From an uncultured Sphingomonadaceae bacterium (GTDB taxonomy: Bacteria > Pseudomonadota > Alphaproteobacteria > Sphingomonadales > Sphingomonadaceae), in NCBI GenBank assembly GCA_947503245.1, contig CANNCV010000001.1, positions 1,921,501 through 1,985,500 on the forward strand: a stretch of DNA of 64,000 nt. The letters run 5' to 3'. Positions 1 to 9,360 of the stretch are shown one piece after another (position 1 is the first letter of the stretch; each line of letters starts with the position of its first letter). The notes beneath the pieces are model-generated. The model saw only the letters and a list, made by a program, of their open reading frames with translations. It was not told where the DNA came from and did no database searches. The position numbers and the translations under genes are program-made.

Positions 1-1
1 T

Positions 2-1111
2 GTCATGAGCGTGATGAACGGCTTTCGTGTCGAATTGCTTGACCGTATCGTGGGCCTTAATGGCCATGCGCTTATTCAGGGCTATGGCGGGCGTCTTGAT
101 AATTGGGAGGATCTTCTCGATAAAGCTCGCAAGACGGACCGTGTAGTTTCAGCATCGCCTCTGATTGAACAGCCACTGCTCGCAACTTTCAATGGTCGCG
201 TAGAAGGAATTATTGTTCGCGGTAATGACAGCGAGAATATTCAAGGGCTTAACACACAGTTGGTCAGCGGTAATGTGAACGATATTACCGCGGAATCAGA
301 AAAGATAGCCATCGGTGTAGGGCTTGCCCAAAATCTTGGAGCCCGCGTTGGAGACCGGATTACAATCATTAATCCGCAAGGAAGAGCAACGCCATTTGGT
401 ACGGTACCGCGAGAAATCTCCTACGAGATCGGCGCTATATTCGAGATTGGCGTTTACGATTTTGACAAGCTGTTTGTCATCATGCCGATACCTGATGCGC
501 AAACGCTGCTGCTATCAGGTGATTCCATTGGGATGATCGAAATCACCACTGAAAATGCAGATGAGGTTAATGAGATTATCGCGCCCTTGATACCCGAGGT
601 CGGCAATAAGGGTATTGTGGTGGATTGGCAGTCACTAAACGCCAGTGTTTTTGACGCACTTAAGGTCGAACGGGTGGTGATGTTTGTGATTTTGTCGATC
701 ATCATATTGGTTGCCGTTTTCAATATTCTGTCATCACTCATCATGCTCGTCCGCGCAAAGACGAGGGACATAGCGATATTGCGCACCATGGGGGCATCGC
801 GGCGTTCTATTTTGAAAGTGTTTGTGTTCGTCGGAACTGTGGTTGGCATTATTGGTGCGGGAGCAGGCACAGTTTTGGGCCTTGGTTTGCTGGCTGTAAG
901 GCAGCCTATCGTAGGCGGCGTGCAATATCTAACAGGCGCGACATTATGGGACCCTTCAGTGCGCTTTCTTACTGAGCTCCCAAGCAAAACCGACCCTTGG
1001 GAAGTTGTCTTGATTGTTATTCTGGCTATCGGGGCGAGCTTTTTGGCAACATTGTTCCCGGCTTTTAAAGCGGCCAATACAGACCCGGTACAGGTGCTAC
1101 GTTATGACTGA
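2..1111 (+). CDS. lolC: Lipoprotein-releasing ABC transporter permease LolC/LolE, 5' end missing
   Basis: This is the inner-membrane permease of the Lol system, which extracts mature lipoproteins from the inner membrane and hands them to LolA. The frame is open to the window edge, so the N-terminus and first membrane helix lie outside. The visible part begins with the family hallmark SVMNGFR just after TM1, continues with a long periplasmic domain of about 200 residues, and ends with three hydrophobic segments at about residues 220-245, 275-300 and 335-356 (counted from the first visible ATG). The stop overlaps the start of the ATPase gene lolD by 8 bases, so the two are translationally coupled. 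LolC and LolE cannot be told apart; many alphaproteobacteria have a single LolC/E-type permease. Confidence 0.93.
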   Translation, partial: VMSVMNGFRVELLDRIVGLNGHALIQGYGGRLDNWEDLLDKARKTDRVVSASPLIEQPLLATFNGRVEGIIVRGNDSENIQGLNTQLVSGNVNDITAESEKIAIGVGLAQNLGARVGDRITIINPQGRATPFGTVPREISYEIGAIFEIGVYDFDKLFVIMPIPDAQTLLLSGDSIGMIEITTENADEVNEIIAPLIPEVGNKGIVVDWQSLNASVFDALKVERVVMFVILSIIILVAVFNILSSLIMLVRAKTRDIAILRTMGASRRSILKVFVFVGTVVGIIGAGAGTVLGLGLLAVRQPIVGGVQYLTGATLWDPSVRFLTELPSKTDPWEVVLIVILAIGASFLATLFPAFKAANTDPVQVLRYD

Positions 1112-1799
1112 TGATCATGGGACCGAGTTTATAGCGTCTTTGAATGATGTTACGCGCAGTTTTACGCAAGGCAGTGTGACCATAGATGTTTTGCGCGGTG
1201 TTGATCTACATATAAAACCCGGTGAAATTGTCGGGCTGGTTGGTCCATCGGGCTCTGGAAAATCTACCTTGTTACAGGCTGTAGGATTGCTTGAAGGCGG
1301 ATTTGGCGGTTCGATTATTCTTGGCGGCGTTGAGGCCGCAGGACTTGATAGCGCAGGCCGTACAGCCATTCGCAAAGAGTTTTTGGGCTTTGTTTATCAA
1401 TTCCATCATCTGCTGACAGACTTTGATGCCATGGAAAATGTTGTCCTGCCCCAACTCATCCATGATAGTGACCGTAGTGTGGCCGAAGCACGGGCCGAAG
1501 AATTGCTAACGGCTCTAGGCTTGGGCTCACGCTTAAACCATCGCCCGAGCAAATTATCTGGCGGCGAACAACAGCGTGTTGCCGTTGCCCGTGCATTGGC
1601 CAATCGGCCGCAATTGGTGATGGCTGATGAACCAACGGGCAATTTGGATGAGGTTACATCGCAGATCGTCCTTGATCAATTTTTATCGCTTGTTCGCGGT
1701 GAGGGCAGCGCCGCCTTAATCGCAACGCATAATGAACGCCTTGCTGCAAAAATGGACCGTGTGGTCAAATTGAAAGAAGGGCGCTTGATCGAGATGTGA
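1104..1799 (+). CDS. lolD: Lipoprotein-releasing system ATP-binding protein LolD
   Basis: This is the cytoplasmic ATPase that powers lipoprotein release together with the permease encoded just upstream. The protein has 231 residues, the usual LolD size. Walker A (GPSGSGKST) is at 47-55, the Q-loop (VYQFHH) near 97-102, the ABC signature LSGGEQQR at 151-158 and Walker B ([12 protein letters not shown]) at 171-182. I chose the ATG at 1104, inside the last codons of lolC. A longer reading from 1014 would add 30 residues translated from the lolC coding region with no family counterpart. The 8-base overlap supports co-translation with lolC. Confidence 0.95.
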   Translation: MTDDHGTEFIASLNDVTRSFTQGSVTIDVLRGVDLHIKPGEIVGLVGPSGSGKSTLLQAVGLLEGGFGGSIILGGVEAAGLDSAGRTAIRKEFLGFVYQFHHLLTDFDAMENVVLPQLIHDSDRSVAEARAEELLTALGLGSRLNHRPSKLSGGEQQRVAVARALANRPQLVMADEPTGNLDEVTSQIVLDQFLSLVRGEGSAALIATHNERLAAKMDRVVKLKEGRLIEM

Positions 1800-1928
1800 G
1801 CAGCATTGCTGACCGTGCCGCGAAAACATGATATACAAAGTGTAACGATCATTATCATCGGTGCGAACCTATGATTGAATATATCATTGAATGGCAAACG
1901 GCATATGGCCGGGAAATAGGAAAATATA

Positions 1929-2264
1929 ATGTGGGAAGCACTGCAAGCCTGGTTTTTAAGCTTTGGTCAGGAGTATGGCGTCAATCCGGTTATTTTCGGT
2001 GCAATTTATGTTGGCGCGATACCGTTTTTCACACTGTCCATCGCATGGCTGGTGCGTAACAAACGCGCCGGGAAATCCATTGTGTTGCCAGTTTTGTCCG
2101 CTGGTAGCTTTTTTGTCTCCGCTTATGTTTATCTGGCAATTGCTGGGAAAAACATCCCTTCATGGGTCTGGGTATTTTTGGGCGCGCTCATCATCTATGG
2201 CGTATATTCAACAGTAAAAAGTGTGCGCTCTAAAATTTCTCATGAGGCAGACGCCGCTGCTTAA
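1929..2264 (+). CDS. Small three-helix inner-membrane protein of unknown function
   Basis: I do not recognise this 111-residue protein as a member of a named functional family. It has three hydrophobic stretches, at about residues 18-42, 50-72 and 77-96, separated by short basic loops (RNKRAGK after the first). The C-terminal tail is short and hydrophilic and ends in an Ala-rich HEADAAA. It is predicted to be an inner-membrane protein. A GGGAAATAGG stretch about 8 bases before the ATG can serve as ribosome binding site. It lies between lolD and dnaE, on the same strand, and is followed by a good intrinsic terminator at 2298-2322, so it probably ends the lolCD transcription unit or has its own promoter in the 129-base gap. 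Confidence 0.75.
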   Translation: MWEALQAWFLSFGQEYGVNPVIFGAIYVGAIPFFTLSIAWLVRNKRAGKSIVLPVLSAGSFFVSAYVYLAIAGKNIPSWVWVFLGALIIYGVYSTVKSVRSKISHEADAAA

Positions 2265-2297
2265 CTGGCCGTGGAAACATTCAAGATTAGACAGATG

Positions 2298-2322
2298 AGC
2301 GCTCCTCAAAAGGGGCGCTTTT
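2298..2322 (+). terminator. Intrinsic terminator after the small membrane protein gene
   Basis: The stem AGCGCTCC pairs with GGGGCGCT (8 bp, one G-T wobble) around a six-base loop TCAAAA and is followed by TTT. It lies 33 bases after the stop codon at 2264 and before dnaE, which separates dnaE from the upstream unit. Confidence 0.75.
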
Positions 2323-2394
2323 CTATCCACAGCATAGCCTTGTAAAAACCGCAGTTTTATTTGCCAGAATCGCTCTATAGTCGCACATTGCAGC

Positions 2395-5300
2395 ATGGCT
2401 ACTGATCCCTTTGTCCCGCTGCGTGTTTATTCATCCTATACGATGCTGGATGGCGCGATAGATCCAAAAGACATCGCCTCACTTGCGAAAGAGCGAGGCT
2501 TTCCCGCTATAGCTATCGCTGACCGTAATGGGCTTTATGGCTCTATGGCATTTGCTGATGCCTGTTTCGCAAATGGCGTTCAACCTATTATCGGCGCGAC
2601 CATGGCTGTTATCAGGCCGGGGCATGAAGGGCGCGAGAAGCCAGCAATAGATTGGCTGCCATTATTTGCCCAAAATGCGCAAGGCTATCAAAACCTCTGC
2701 AAGCTGGTTTCATCAGCGCATTTAGACCGGCCAATTGAATTGCCACCGCATATCACTTTGCAGCATTGTGCTGAATATCATCAGGGTTTAATCGCACTGA
2801 GCGGCGCGGGGGAAGGGGCCATAACGCGGCTTTTGGCACAGGAACAACATAGTGCGGCGACCGATTATCTGGATCAGCTGCAATCTATCTTTCAGGATAG
2901 GTTATATATTGAATTAGCACGCCGGAATGACCCTGACGAAGAGGCAGCAGAAAGCGATCTTATCCAACTGGCCTATGATCGCAATATAGCTCTCATTGCG
3001 TCCAACCCTGCTTGTTTTGCCGAGCCTGGTTTTTACAAAGCGCGTGAGGCTATGATGTGCATCGCCGAGGGTGGTTATCTTGACGCTGGTGACCGCAAAA
3101 AAGGCTCTCCGGAAAATTGGCTAAAAAGCGGGGCAATGATGCGTGAGCTCTTTGCCGATATCCCAGAAGCATTGAGCAATACATTGGTTGCTGCGCAGCG
3201 ATGTGCCTTTGCTCCGCCCAAAAGAGACCCGATATTACCCAGTCTTGCAGGGGATCTTTCCGGCGAAGAAAAGGAACTGCGATCACTCTCGCGCAATGGT
3301 CTGGAAGAGAGACTAAAGCTGTACAAAGATCTGCCTGACGATGAACGGCAAAGCTATTTTGACAGGCTGGACTATGAAATTGATATCATTATCAAAATGG
3401 GTTTCCCCGGCTATTTTTTGATCGTTGCCGACTTCATTCAATGGGCCAAAGAACAAAATATTCCGGTCGGCCCAGGACGGGGCTCTGGTGCTGGTTCGGT
3501 GGTTGCATGGGCATTGACTATCACCGATCTTGACCCGCTTAAACTGGGCCTGTTGTTTGAGCGTTTTCTCAATCCCGAACGGGTTTCCATGCCTGACTTT
3601 GATATCGACTTTTGTGAGACACGGCGCAGCGAAGTTATCCGCTATGTGCAGCAGAAATACGGAACCGATACCGTCGCGCAAATCATCACCTTTGGTAAGT
3701 TAAAAGCCCGCGCTGTGCTGCGTGATACGGGCCGTGTTCTGCAAATGCCCTATGGTCAGGTTGATCGCTTGTGTAAGATGGTGCCTAACCACCCAACCGA
3801 CCCATGGAAACTAGATCGCGCCTTGAAAGGTGTGTCCGAACTGCGCGAGGAATATAATAAGGACACGCAGGTTAAACAATTGATCGACCTGGCACTGCAA
3901 ATGGAAGGTTTGCCTCGGCATAGCTCCACCCATGCCGCCGGTGTTGTCATTGGTGATCGCCCGCTTGATGAGTTGGTGCCGCTCTATCGTGACCCACGGT
4001 CAGATATGCCGGTTACGCAATTCGATATGAAATTTGTCGAAAAAGCCGGTCTGGTAAAATTTGACTTTCTTGGTCTCAAAACCCTGTCCGTTTTGCACAA
4101 GGCAACGGAAATGCTGTCTCGGCGCGGTATATCTATAGATCTTAACACTTTGGCCTGGGATGACCCCAAAGTGTATGAGCTTTTGCAACGCGGCGAAACT
4201 GTTGGTGTTTTTCAGCTAGAATCTGAGGGTATGCGCCGGACGCTGGCTGCTGTTAAGCCTAGCAATTTTGGCGATATTATTGCGCTGGTGTCGCTCTATC
4301 GTCCAGGCCCAATGGATAACATTCCCAGCTTTGGCGCGCGGAAGAATGGCGAGGAAGAAATTGCCTATCCGCACCCGCTTTTGAAAGACATATTGGCAGA
4401 GACATATGGCATCATTGTCTACCAGGAACAGGTTATGCAGGCTGCTCAGGTGCTCGCCGGCTATTCACTGGGTGAAGCAGATTTGCTGCGCCGGGCAATG
4501 GGTAAGAAAATTCAGGCTGAAATGGATATTCAACGGGATCGCTTTGTTGAGGGCGCCGCGAAAAACGATATCAATTCGAAAAAAGCCAATGAGTTGTTTG
4601 ACCTGATTGATAAATTTGCCGGCTATGGTTTCAACAAATCCCATGCTGCAGCTTATGCCTTGCTTGCCTATCAGACTGCATGGTTGAAAGCGCATTATCC
4701 TGAAGAGTTTTTTGCTGCTTCCATGTGTTTTGACATGCACCAGACAGAAAAGCTCAATATTTTTGTCGATGATATGAAGAAGCTCGGCATTATGTGTCAG
4801 CCGCCAAGCCTGAACCATAGTGAGGTTGAGTTTTCAGTCGAAGCCGATGATAGCCCAGAAAATGAACGGGGTTGGGCGGTGCGCTATGCCCTTGCCGGTC
4901 TAAAAAATGTCGGCGGCAAAGCGATGCAGGCCATAGTAGATGAGCGAGAGGCCAATGGGCAATTCCAATCGCTCGCGGATTTTGCTGATCGTGTAAGCCC
5001 TGCATTATTGAACAAAAGGCAGTTGGAAAATCTTGCCGCAGCTGGCGCTTTTGACCAAATCACCACCAATCGCGCGGCGGTTTATACATCTGCGGAGACA
5101 TTGTTGGCTCTGGCGCAGCAAGCAGAGCAATCGCGCAATTCTGGTCAGGCTGCTCTGTTCGGCGGAGAAGAAGAGAGCAGCGCGCAGAGTTTGAAAACCG
5201 ACAATTGCGCATCTTGGAACACTGCGACACGCATGAATTTTGAGAAAGACGCATTTGGCTTTTACTTTTCGGGACATCCTGTTGAGCATTATGAAGTTAT

Positions 5301-5895
5301 TGCCTCAGCAAATGGTGCACGGCCTTTTGCTAATGTCATGGATGGTATTCAGCTGGAAGCAGGGCAGAGACGGCCTGCCATATTGGCAGGGTTGATAGAA
5401 TCCGCCCAAAAACGCCAAACCAAACGCGGCAAAGACTTTGCCATGGTTGATATGTCGGACAAATCTGGCCAATTTTCGGCGAGTTGCTTTGAAGAAAGAC
5501 TGGTGCCTCGTCTGGTGGAATGGGCCAAAGAAGGTGTGTGCGTGTTGCTCAATGTAGAGCTTGATAGCAACAGCCCCGATCAGCCACCGCGAGCGACAAT
5601 CCGTTCTGCCCAACCTCTTGAAGGACTACAAAGCGCGGCACAGCTCAAACTGATGTTTGATGCGCACGAGGCTTCTGCTTTTGCGCAATTGGCGGCTATA
5701 TTGGAGTGTCGAAAAACTGGCCATGGACGCGTATTTGCGCGTTTGATCCAACCGGATAGAAAACCCATCACCATGGCCTTGCCAGAGCGTTACATGCTAG
5801 ACAGCGAACTGGCCGAGCTTTTGGAGGATTTACCGGGTATTTCCAATATTCGGCTAGAGGCGGTGCGGCGTAGTAAGCCCGAGCTTGTAGGTTAG
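2395..5895 (+). CDS. dnaE: DNA polymerase III subunit alpha
   Basis: This is the replicative polymerase catalytic subunit (1166 residues, normal for DnaE1). Order of domains: N-terminal PHP domain (about 1-210), the C-family palm with GRGSGAGS near 359-366 and PDFDIDF near 400-406 (two catalytic Asp), a third Asp in LVKFDFLGLK near 557, the fingers and helix-hairpin-helix region, and a C-terminal OB fold (about 960-1040). The first PHP metal-ligand motif, normally of the type HSxYS with further His residues, reads RVYSSYTML here, so the first His is lost and the PHP domain is probably not a metal-dependent nuclease. Proofreading would then rely on a separate epsilon subunit, as in most proteobacteria. 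No strong ribosome binding site is visible before the ATG at 2395. Confidence 0.98.
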   Translation: MATDPFVPLRVYSSYTMLDGAIDPKDIASLAKERGFPAIAIADRNGLYGSMAFADACFANGVQPIIGATMAVIRPGHEGREKPAIDWLPLFAQNAQGYQNLCKLVSSAHLDRPIELPPHITLQHCAEYHQGLIALSGAGEGAITRLLAQEQHSAATDYLDQLQSIFQDRLYIELARRNDPDEEAAESDLIQLAYDRNIALIASNPACFAEPGFYKAREAMMCIAEGGYLDAGDRKKGSPENWLKSGAMMRELFADIPEALSNTLVAAQRCAFAPPKRDPILPSLAGDLSGEEKELRSLSRNGLEERLKLYKDLPDDERQSYFDRLDYEIDIIIKMGFPGYFLIVADFIQWAKEQNIPVGPGRGSGAGSVVAWALTITDLDPLKLGLLFERFLNPERVSMPDFDIDFCETRRSEVIRYVQQKYGTDTVAQIITFGKLKARAVLRDTGRVLQMPYGQVDRLCKMVPNHPTDPWKLDRALKGVSELREEYNKDTQVKQLIDLALQMEGLPRHSSTHAAGVVIGDRPLDELVPLYRDPRSDMPVTQFDMKFVEKAGLVKFDFLGLKTLSVLHKATEMLSRRGISIDLNTLAWDDPKVYELLQRGETVGVFQLESEGMRRTLAAVKPSNFGDIIALVSLYRPGPMDNIPSFGARKNGEEEIAYPHPLLKDILAETYGIIVYQEQVMQAAQVLAGYSLGEADLLRRAMGKKIQAEMDIQRDRFVEGAAKNDINSKKANELFDLIDKFAGYGFNKSHAAAYALLAYQTAWLKAHYPEEFFAASMCFDMHQTEKLNIFVDDMKKLGIMCQPPSLNHSEVEFSVEADDSPENERGWAVRYALAGLKNVGGKAMQAIVDEREANGQFQSLADFADRVSPALLNKRQLENLAAAGAFDQITTNRAAVYTSAETLLALAQQAEQSRNSGQAALFGGEEESSAQSLKTDNCASWNTATRMNFEKDAFGFYFSGHPVEHYEVIASANGARPFANVMDGIQLEAGQRRPAILAGLIESAQKRQTKRGKDFAMVDMSDKSGQFSASCFEERLVPRLVEWAKEGVCVLLNVELDSNSPDQPPRATIRSAQPLEGLQSAAQLKLMFDAHEASAFAQLAAILECRKTGHGRVFARLIQPDRKPITMALPERYMLDSELAELLEDLPGISNIRLEAVRRSKPELVG

Positions 5896-5977
5896 AAAAC
5901 AGGCGATACACTGACAAGAAACATGCTGATTCTTCACGCTTTGGCATGATAGATAAAAACATAATGGAGGATGCCCA

Positions 5978-7579
5978 ATGCTAGGCGCTATGCAGGATTT
6001 CGAACTAAGAGTAATGCATTTACTGGACCATGCCGCGCGCGAACATGGGCAGCGTGACATTGTTTCCTATTGGGCAGACGGCAGCGAAACGCGTTCAAAT
6101 TGGGCGGGAGTGGAGCGGGACGCGCGGCGCATGGCCAAAGGACTGACTGCTCTTGGTCTAAAAAAGGGGGATCGTGTAGCGACCTTGGCAATGAACCATG
6201 GGCGACATCTTGTCAGCTGGTATGGCGCTATTGGTGCTGGAGGGGTCATCCATACAGTCAATCCGCGACTGTTTGAAGATCAGTTGGAATATATTATGAA
6301 CCATGCGGAGGATCGCGTGCTGCTTTATGATGCAATGTTCCAGCCAATTATAGACAAGATGAAATCCCGCTGGACAACGATTGAGCATTATATTTGCTAC
6401 GATCCACCAAAAGGCAGTGATGTTCAGGGTTTCGAGGATTTTCTGGATCAATATGACAATGATTTTGCATGGGTCGATGGAGATGAAAGAGAGCCATGCA
6501 TGCTTTGTTATACCAGCGGGACAACTGGCAACCCTAAAGGCGTGTTATACGAACATCGTTCTACCATGATCCACGCTTTGGCCGAGATTCAGCCCGCCGT
6601 TTTTGACTTCTCACCAGCCTCTGTAGCGCTGCCAGTTGTACCGATGTTCCATGCTGCGGCTTGGGGTATCCCTTTTGCCAGTGCGGCCGCTGGCGTGAAA
6701 CTGGTTTATTCTGCCGTTAATGATCCCGCTGTTCTGACCATGTTGATGAACCGCGAAGAAGTGACGCATAGCGCGGGCGTTCCCACCGTTTGGCTGGCAT
6801 TGTTCCAGCATATGGATGCAACTGGTGAAAAGCCGGAACATCTCAATGTGGTCACTATCGGTGGCTCGGCTGCACCGCGCGCAATGTGTGAGCGCATTAT
6901 GAAAATGGGCTGCCGCGTCAACCATGCTTGGGGCATGACAGAGACATCGCCTATCGGCACCATGGGCGCACCAATACAGGGCTGGGATGCGTTATCCCTC
7001 GACGAACAACTCGACATCGTTACCAAACAGGGCAAGGTGCCATTTGGCGTGGAATTGCGGGTTTTGGATGACGATGACAATGTTCAGCCGCGCGATGGCA
7101 AATCCAGTGGCCGTCTACAAATTCGCGGTCCATGGGTGGTGAAACGCTATTTCAAAGCAGAAGAAGATGCGGTCACTGAAGATGGCTGGTTTGACACAGG
7201 CGATGTTGCTGTAATCCATCCGGATAATGTTATGCAAATCACTGACCGTGCCAAAGATGTTATCAAATCAGGCGGGGAGTGGATCAGCTCTGTAGAACTG
7301 GAAAATGCAGCGGTTGGCATGGCCGAAATTGCAGAGGCCGGCGCCATTGGGTTACCGCACCCTAAATGGGATGAGCGGCCATTGCTTGTTGTTGTTCCTG
7401 CGGCCGGCACAAGCCTCAGCAAAGACCAAGTGCTGGAATATTTGTCTGATAAGGTAGCGAAATGGTGGCTTCCAGATGATGTCGCCTTTGTGAGTGAATT
7501 GCCGCATACAGCAACCGGCAAGATATTGAAAACCGCGCTGCGTGAGCAATTTAAAGACCATAAATTACCGACGATCTAA
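5978..7579 (+). CDS. Fatty acyl-CoA ligase, medium/long-chain (ANL superfamily)
   Basis: The product (533 residues) activates a carboxylic acid to its acyl-CoA through an acyl-adenylate. The AMP-binding P-loop [12 protein letters not shown] is at about 177-188. [12 protein letters not shown], near 223, and the AWGMTETSP motif, near 316, are typical of the AlkK/medium-chain fatty acyl-CoA ligase branch. The hinge region FDTGDVA and the C-terminal lysine motif TATGKILKT (near 510) are intact. The start is preceded by a good ribosome binding site (GGAGGATGCCC). The gene faces the radical SAM gene with only 11 bases between the stops. The exact chain length cannot be read from the sequence; medium-chain is the best guess. 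Confidence 0.9.
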   Translation: MLGAMQDFELRVMHLLDHAAREHGQRDIVSYWADGSETRSNWAGVERDARRMAKGLTALGLKKGDRVATLAMNHGRHLVSWYGAIGAGGVIHTVNPRLFEDQLEYIMNHAEDRVLLYDAMFQPIIDKMKSRWTTIEHYICYDPPKGSDVQGFEDFLDQYDNDFAWVDGDEREPCMLCYTSGTTGNPKGVLYEHRSTMIHALAEIQPAVFDFSPASVALPVVPMFHAAAWGIPFASAAAGVKLVYSAVNDPAVLTMLMNREEVTHSAGVPTVWLALFQHMDATGEKPEHLNVVTIGGSAAPRAMCERIMKMGCRVNHAWGMTETSPIGTMGAPIQGWDALSLDEQLDIVTKQGKVPFGVELRVLDDDDNVQPRDGKSSGRLQIRGPWVVKRYFKAEEDAVTEDGWFDTGDVAVIHPDNVMQITDRAKDVIKSGGEWISSVELENAAVGMAEIAEAGAIGLPHPKWDERPLLVVVPAAGTSLSKDQVLEYLSDKVAKWWLPDDVAFVSELPHTATGKILKTALREQFKDHKLPTI

Positions 7580-7590
7580 TATAGTCAAAA

Positions 7591-8742
7591 TCATAAATCG
7601 AGGCGCATCTGCCCATGCGGGTCTGGCGGAATGAAGATATCGGTACGCAGCTTGTACCGGTTCTTCTCAAAGCCATATTTGCTACGCAGCCTTTCCATGC
7701 GGTTTTTCAGCAAATCCGCCCAAGGCCCTTGCCCGCGCCGCCTATGGAAAAAGCGCGGATCATTGCGTTTACCGCCCCGCAGAGACCGAATGATCGTCAT
7801 GACTTTGGACGCACGATCAGGAAAATGGGCAGCGAGCCATTCTTCGAACAAGGGCGCAACCTCCCATGGCAAACGTATGGGTATCGCCGCAAGACCAGTT
7901 GCTCCTGCCTCTGCAGCTGCAGCGGCGATATGCTCTAACTCATGGTCTGTAATAGCGGGAATGACCGGCGCAATGTTGACATAGCAAGATACACCTGCCG
8001 CACTTAGCAAGCGAATAGCTTCTAATCGCTTTTTCGGAGAGGCCGCACGTGGTTCAAGCGTTCGGGCAATAGCATTGTCGAGCGTTGTAATTGACAGCGC
8101 GACAGATGTTAATTGTAATGCAGCCAAATCCGTGAGCAAATCTATATCATGCAATATTCTGTCAGATTTTGTTGTTATTCCAATGGGGTGGCGAGTTTCC
8201 AGCATGATTTCCAAAATGCTACGCGTAATCTGATATCGCTTTTCTATCGGCTGATAAGGGTCGGTATTTGTGCCGATAGCAATGGGCCGTACCGCATAAT
8301 TGGTGGCCGCCAATTCATGCTTTAACAATTCAGCAGCCGAGGGTTTTGCAAATAATTTGGTTTCGAAATCCAAACCCGGGGACAAATTGTGATAGGCATG
8401 GCTGGGTCTGGCAAAGCAATAAACGCAGCCATGTTCACAACCGCGATAGGCATTAATGGAGCGGTCAAAAGGAATGTCGGGTGATTTGTTGAATGTGATG
8501 ATTGTCTTTGGTGCTTCGATCGTCACATCAGTGCGGATTTTGCGTGTCGGCCCGTCAATCTCAGCGCTGTTATCGCGCCAATCTCCATCTACATCACGCT
8601 TAATGTCATCAAATCTGCCTGAAATGCCATTGCTGACAGTGCCGCGCCCTTTGACAATGGTGATATTCGGGTCTGGCCGCGCTAATATGGGGTCGCAATC
8701 AGGGCTTATTTCAATGTCATTATCGCTATTTGGTGGAGCCAT
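7591..8742 (-). CDS. PA0069-family radical SAM protein (SplB-related)
   Basis: This 383-residue protein carries the radical SAM cluster motif C-x3-C-x2-C at Cys102, Cys106 and Cys109 (RGCEHGCVYC) preceded by NAYRG. That arrangement defines the PA0069 family, distantly related to spore photoproduct lyase. It should bind one [4Fe-4S] cluster and SAM; the substrate is unknown. The gene is the last of a minus-strand run (UDG-like, transglycosylase, moaB, this gene), with a 90-base gap after moaB. There is no clear terminator in the 11 bases that separate it from the convergent acyl-CoA ligase gene. Confidence 0.9.
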   Translation of the reverse strand: MAPPNSDNDIEISPDCDPILARPDPNITIVKGRGTVSNGISGRFDDIKRDVDGDWRDNSAEIDGPTRKIRTDVTIEAPKTIITFNKSPDIPFDRSINAYRGCEHGCVYCFARPSHAYHNLSPGLDFETKLFAKPSAAELLKHELAATNYAVRPIAIGTNTDPYQPIEKRYQITRSILEIMLETRHPIGITTKSDRILHDIDLLTDLAALQLTSVALSITTLDNAIARTLEPRAASPKKRLEAIRLLSAAGVSCYVNIAPVIPAITDHELEHIAAAAAEAGATGLAAIPIRLPWEVAPLFEEWLAAHFPDRASKVMTIIRSLRGGKRNDPRFFHRRRGQGPWADLLKNRMERLRSKYGFEKNRYKLRTDIFIPPDPHGQMRLDL

Positions 8743-8832
8743 TCCCCAACACTAATATGCCGATTAGAACATTTCAAGAACATTGCTCAACATATAAGAA
8801 GCAAATTATACAATTTTTGCAGAGTGCGCGGC

Positions 8833-9360
8833 CTATTGCTCTTGCAGGCGAGGCATCAACTCAACAAAGTTGCATGGGCGGTGCCTGCTATCCAATTGAT
8901 ATTGCAAAATTCCGTCCCAACCATCTTTTACGGCGCCGTTGGAACCGGGCAGTGCGAAAATATATGTTCCGCGCGCAACCACGGCACATGCCCGGGACTG
9001 GATCGTCGATGTTCCTATATTTTCGATGCTGAGATAACGAAACATCTCACCAAAGCCCGGAATATCTTTGGTTTTCACGTGATCAAGTGCTTCTGGAGTA
9101 ACGTCTCTGCCAGTCAGGCCTGTGCCGCCCGTTGTCACAATGGCATCGACCTCTCTGTCATCAATCCAATTTTGCAAACGTGCGACCAATCGCGTTTGAT
9201 CATCTTTTTCAATAGCCCGTTGAAACAGCCTATGCCCGGCATTTTTAATGCGTTCGGCTAAAATATTACCGGAAGTGTCGTCAGCTATTGTTCGCGTGTC
9301 AGAAACCGTCAACAATGCGATGTTAACGGGAATAAATTCGGCTTTTTTATCGATCGCCAC
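8833..9360 (-). CDS. moaB: Molybdenum cofactor biosynthesis protein MoaB
   Basis: This MoaB/MogA-type enzyme adenylates molybdopterin before metal insertion. The motif TVSDTR lies at about 18-23 and the MPT-binding loop GGTGLTGRDVTPEA at about 78-91. I place the start at the GTG at 9360, which gives MAIDKKAEFIP, because a GGAGGA sequence sits seven bases before it and because the family usually begins this way. An ATG at 9375 would add five residues but would place that Shine-Dalgarno sequence inside the gene. With the GTG start the gene overlaps the 3' end of the transglycosylase gene by 14 bases (29 with the ATG). No other molybdenum cofactor gene is in the window. Confidence 0.92.
   Translation of the reverse strand: MAIDKKAEFIPVNIALLTVSDTRTIADDTSGNILAERIKNAGHRLFQRAIEKDDQTRLVARLQNWIDDREVDAIVTTGGTGLTGRDVTPEALDHVKTKDIPGFGEMFRYLSIENIGTSTIQSRACAVVARGTYIFALPGSNGAVKDGWDGILQYQLDSRHRPCNFVELMPRLQEQ

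Noticed and set aside
454-1077. Long open frame on the minus strand of lolC
   Set aside because: It is the antisense frame of a well supported permease gene, has low-complexity Ser/Thr/Met composition and no start context.
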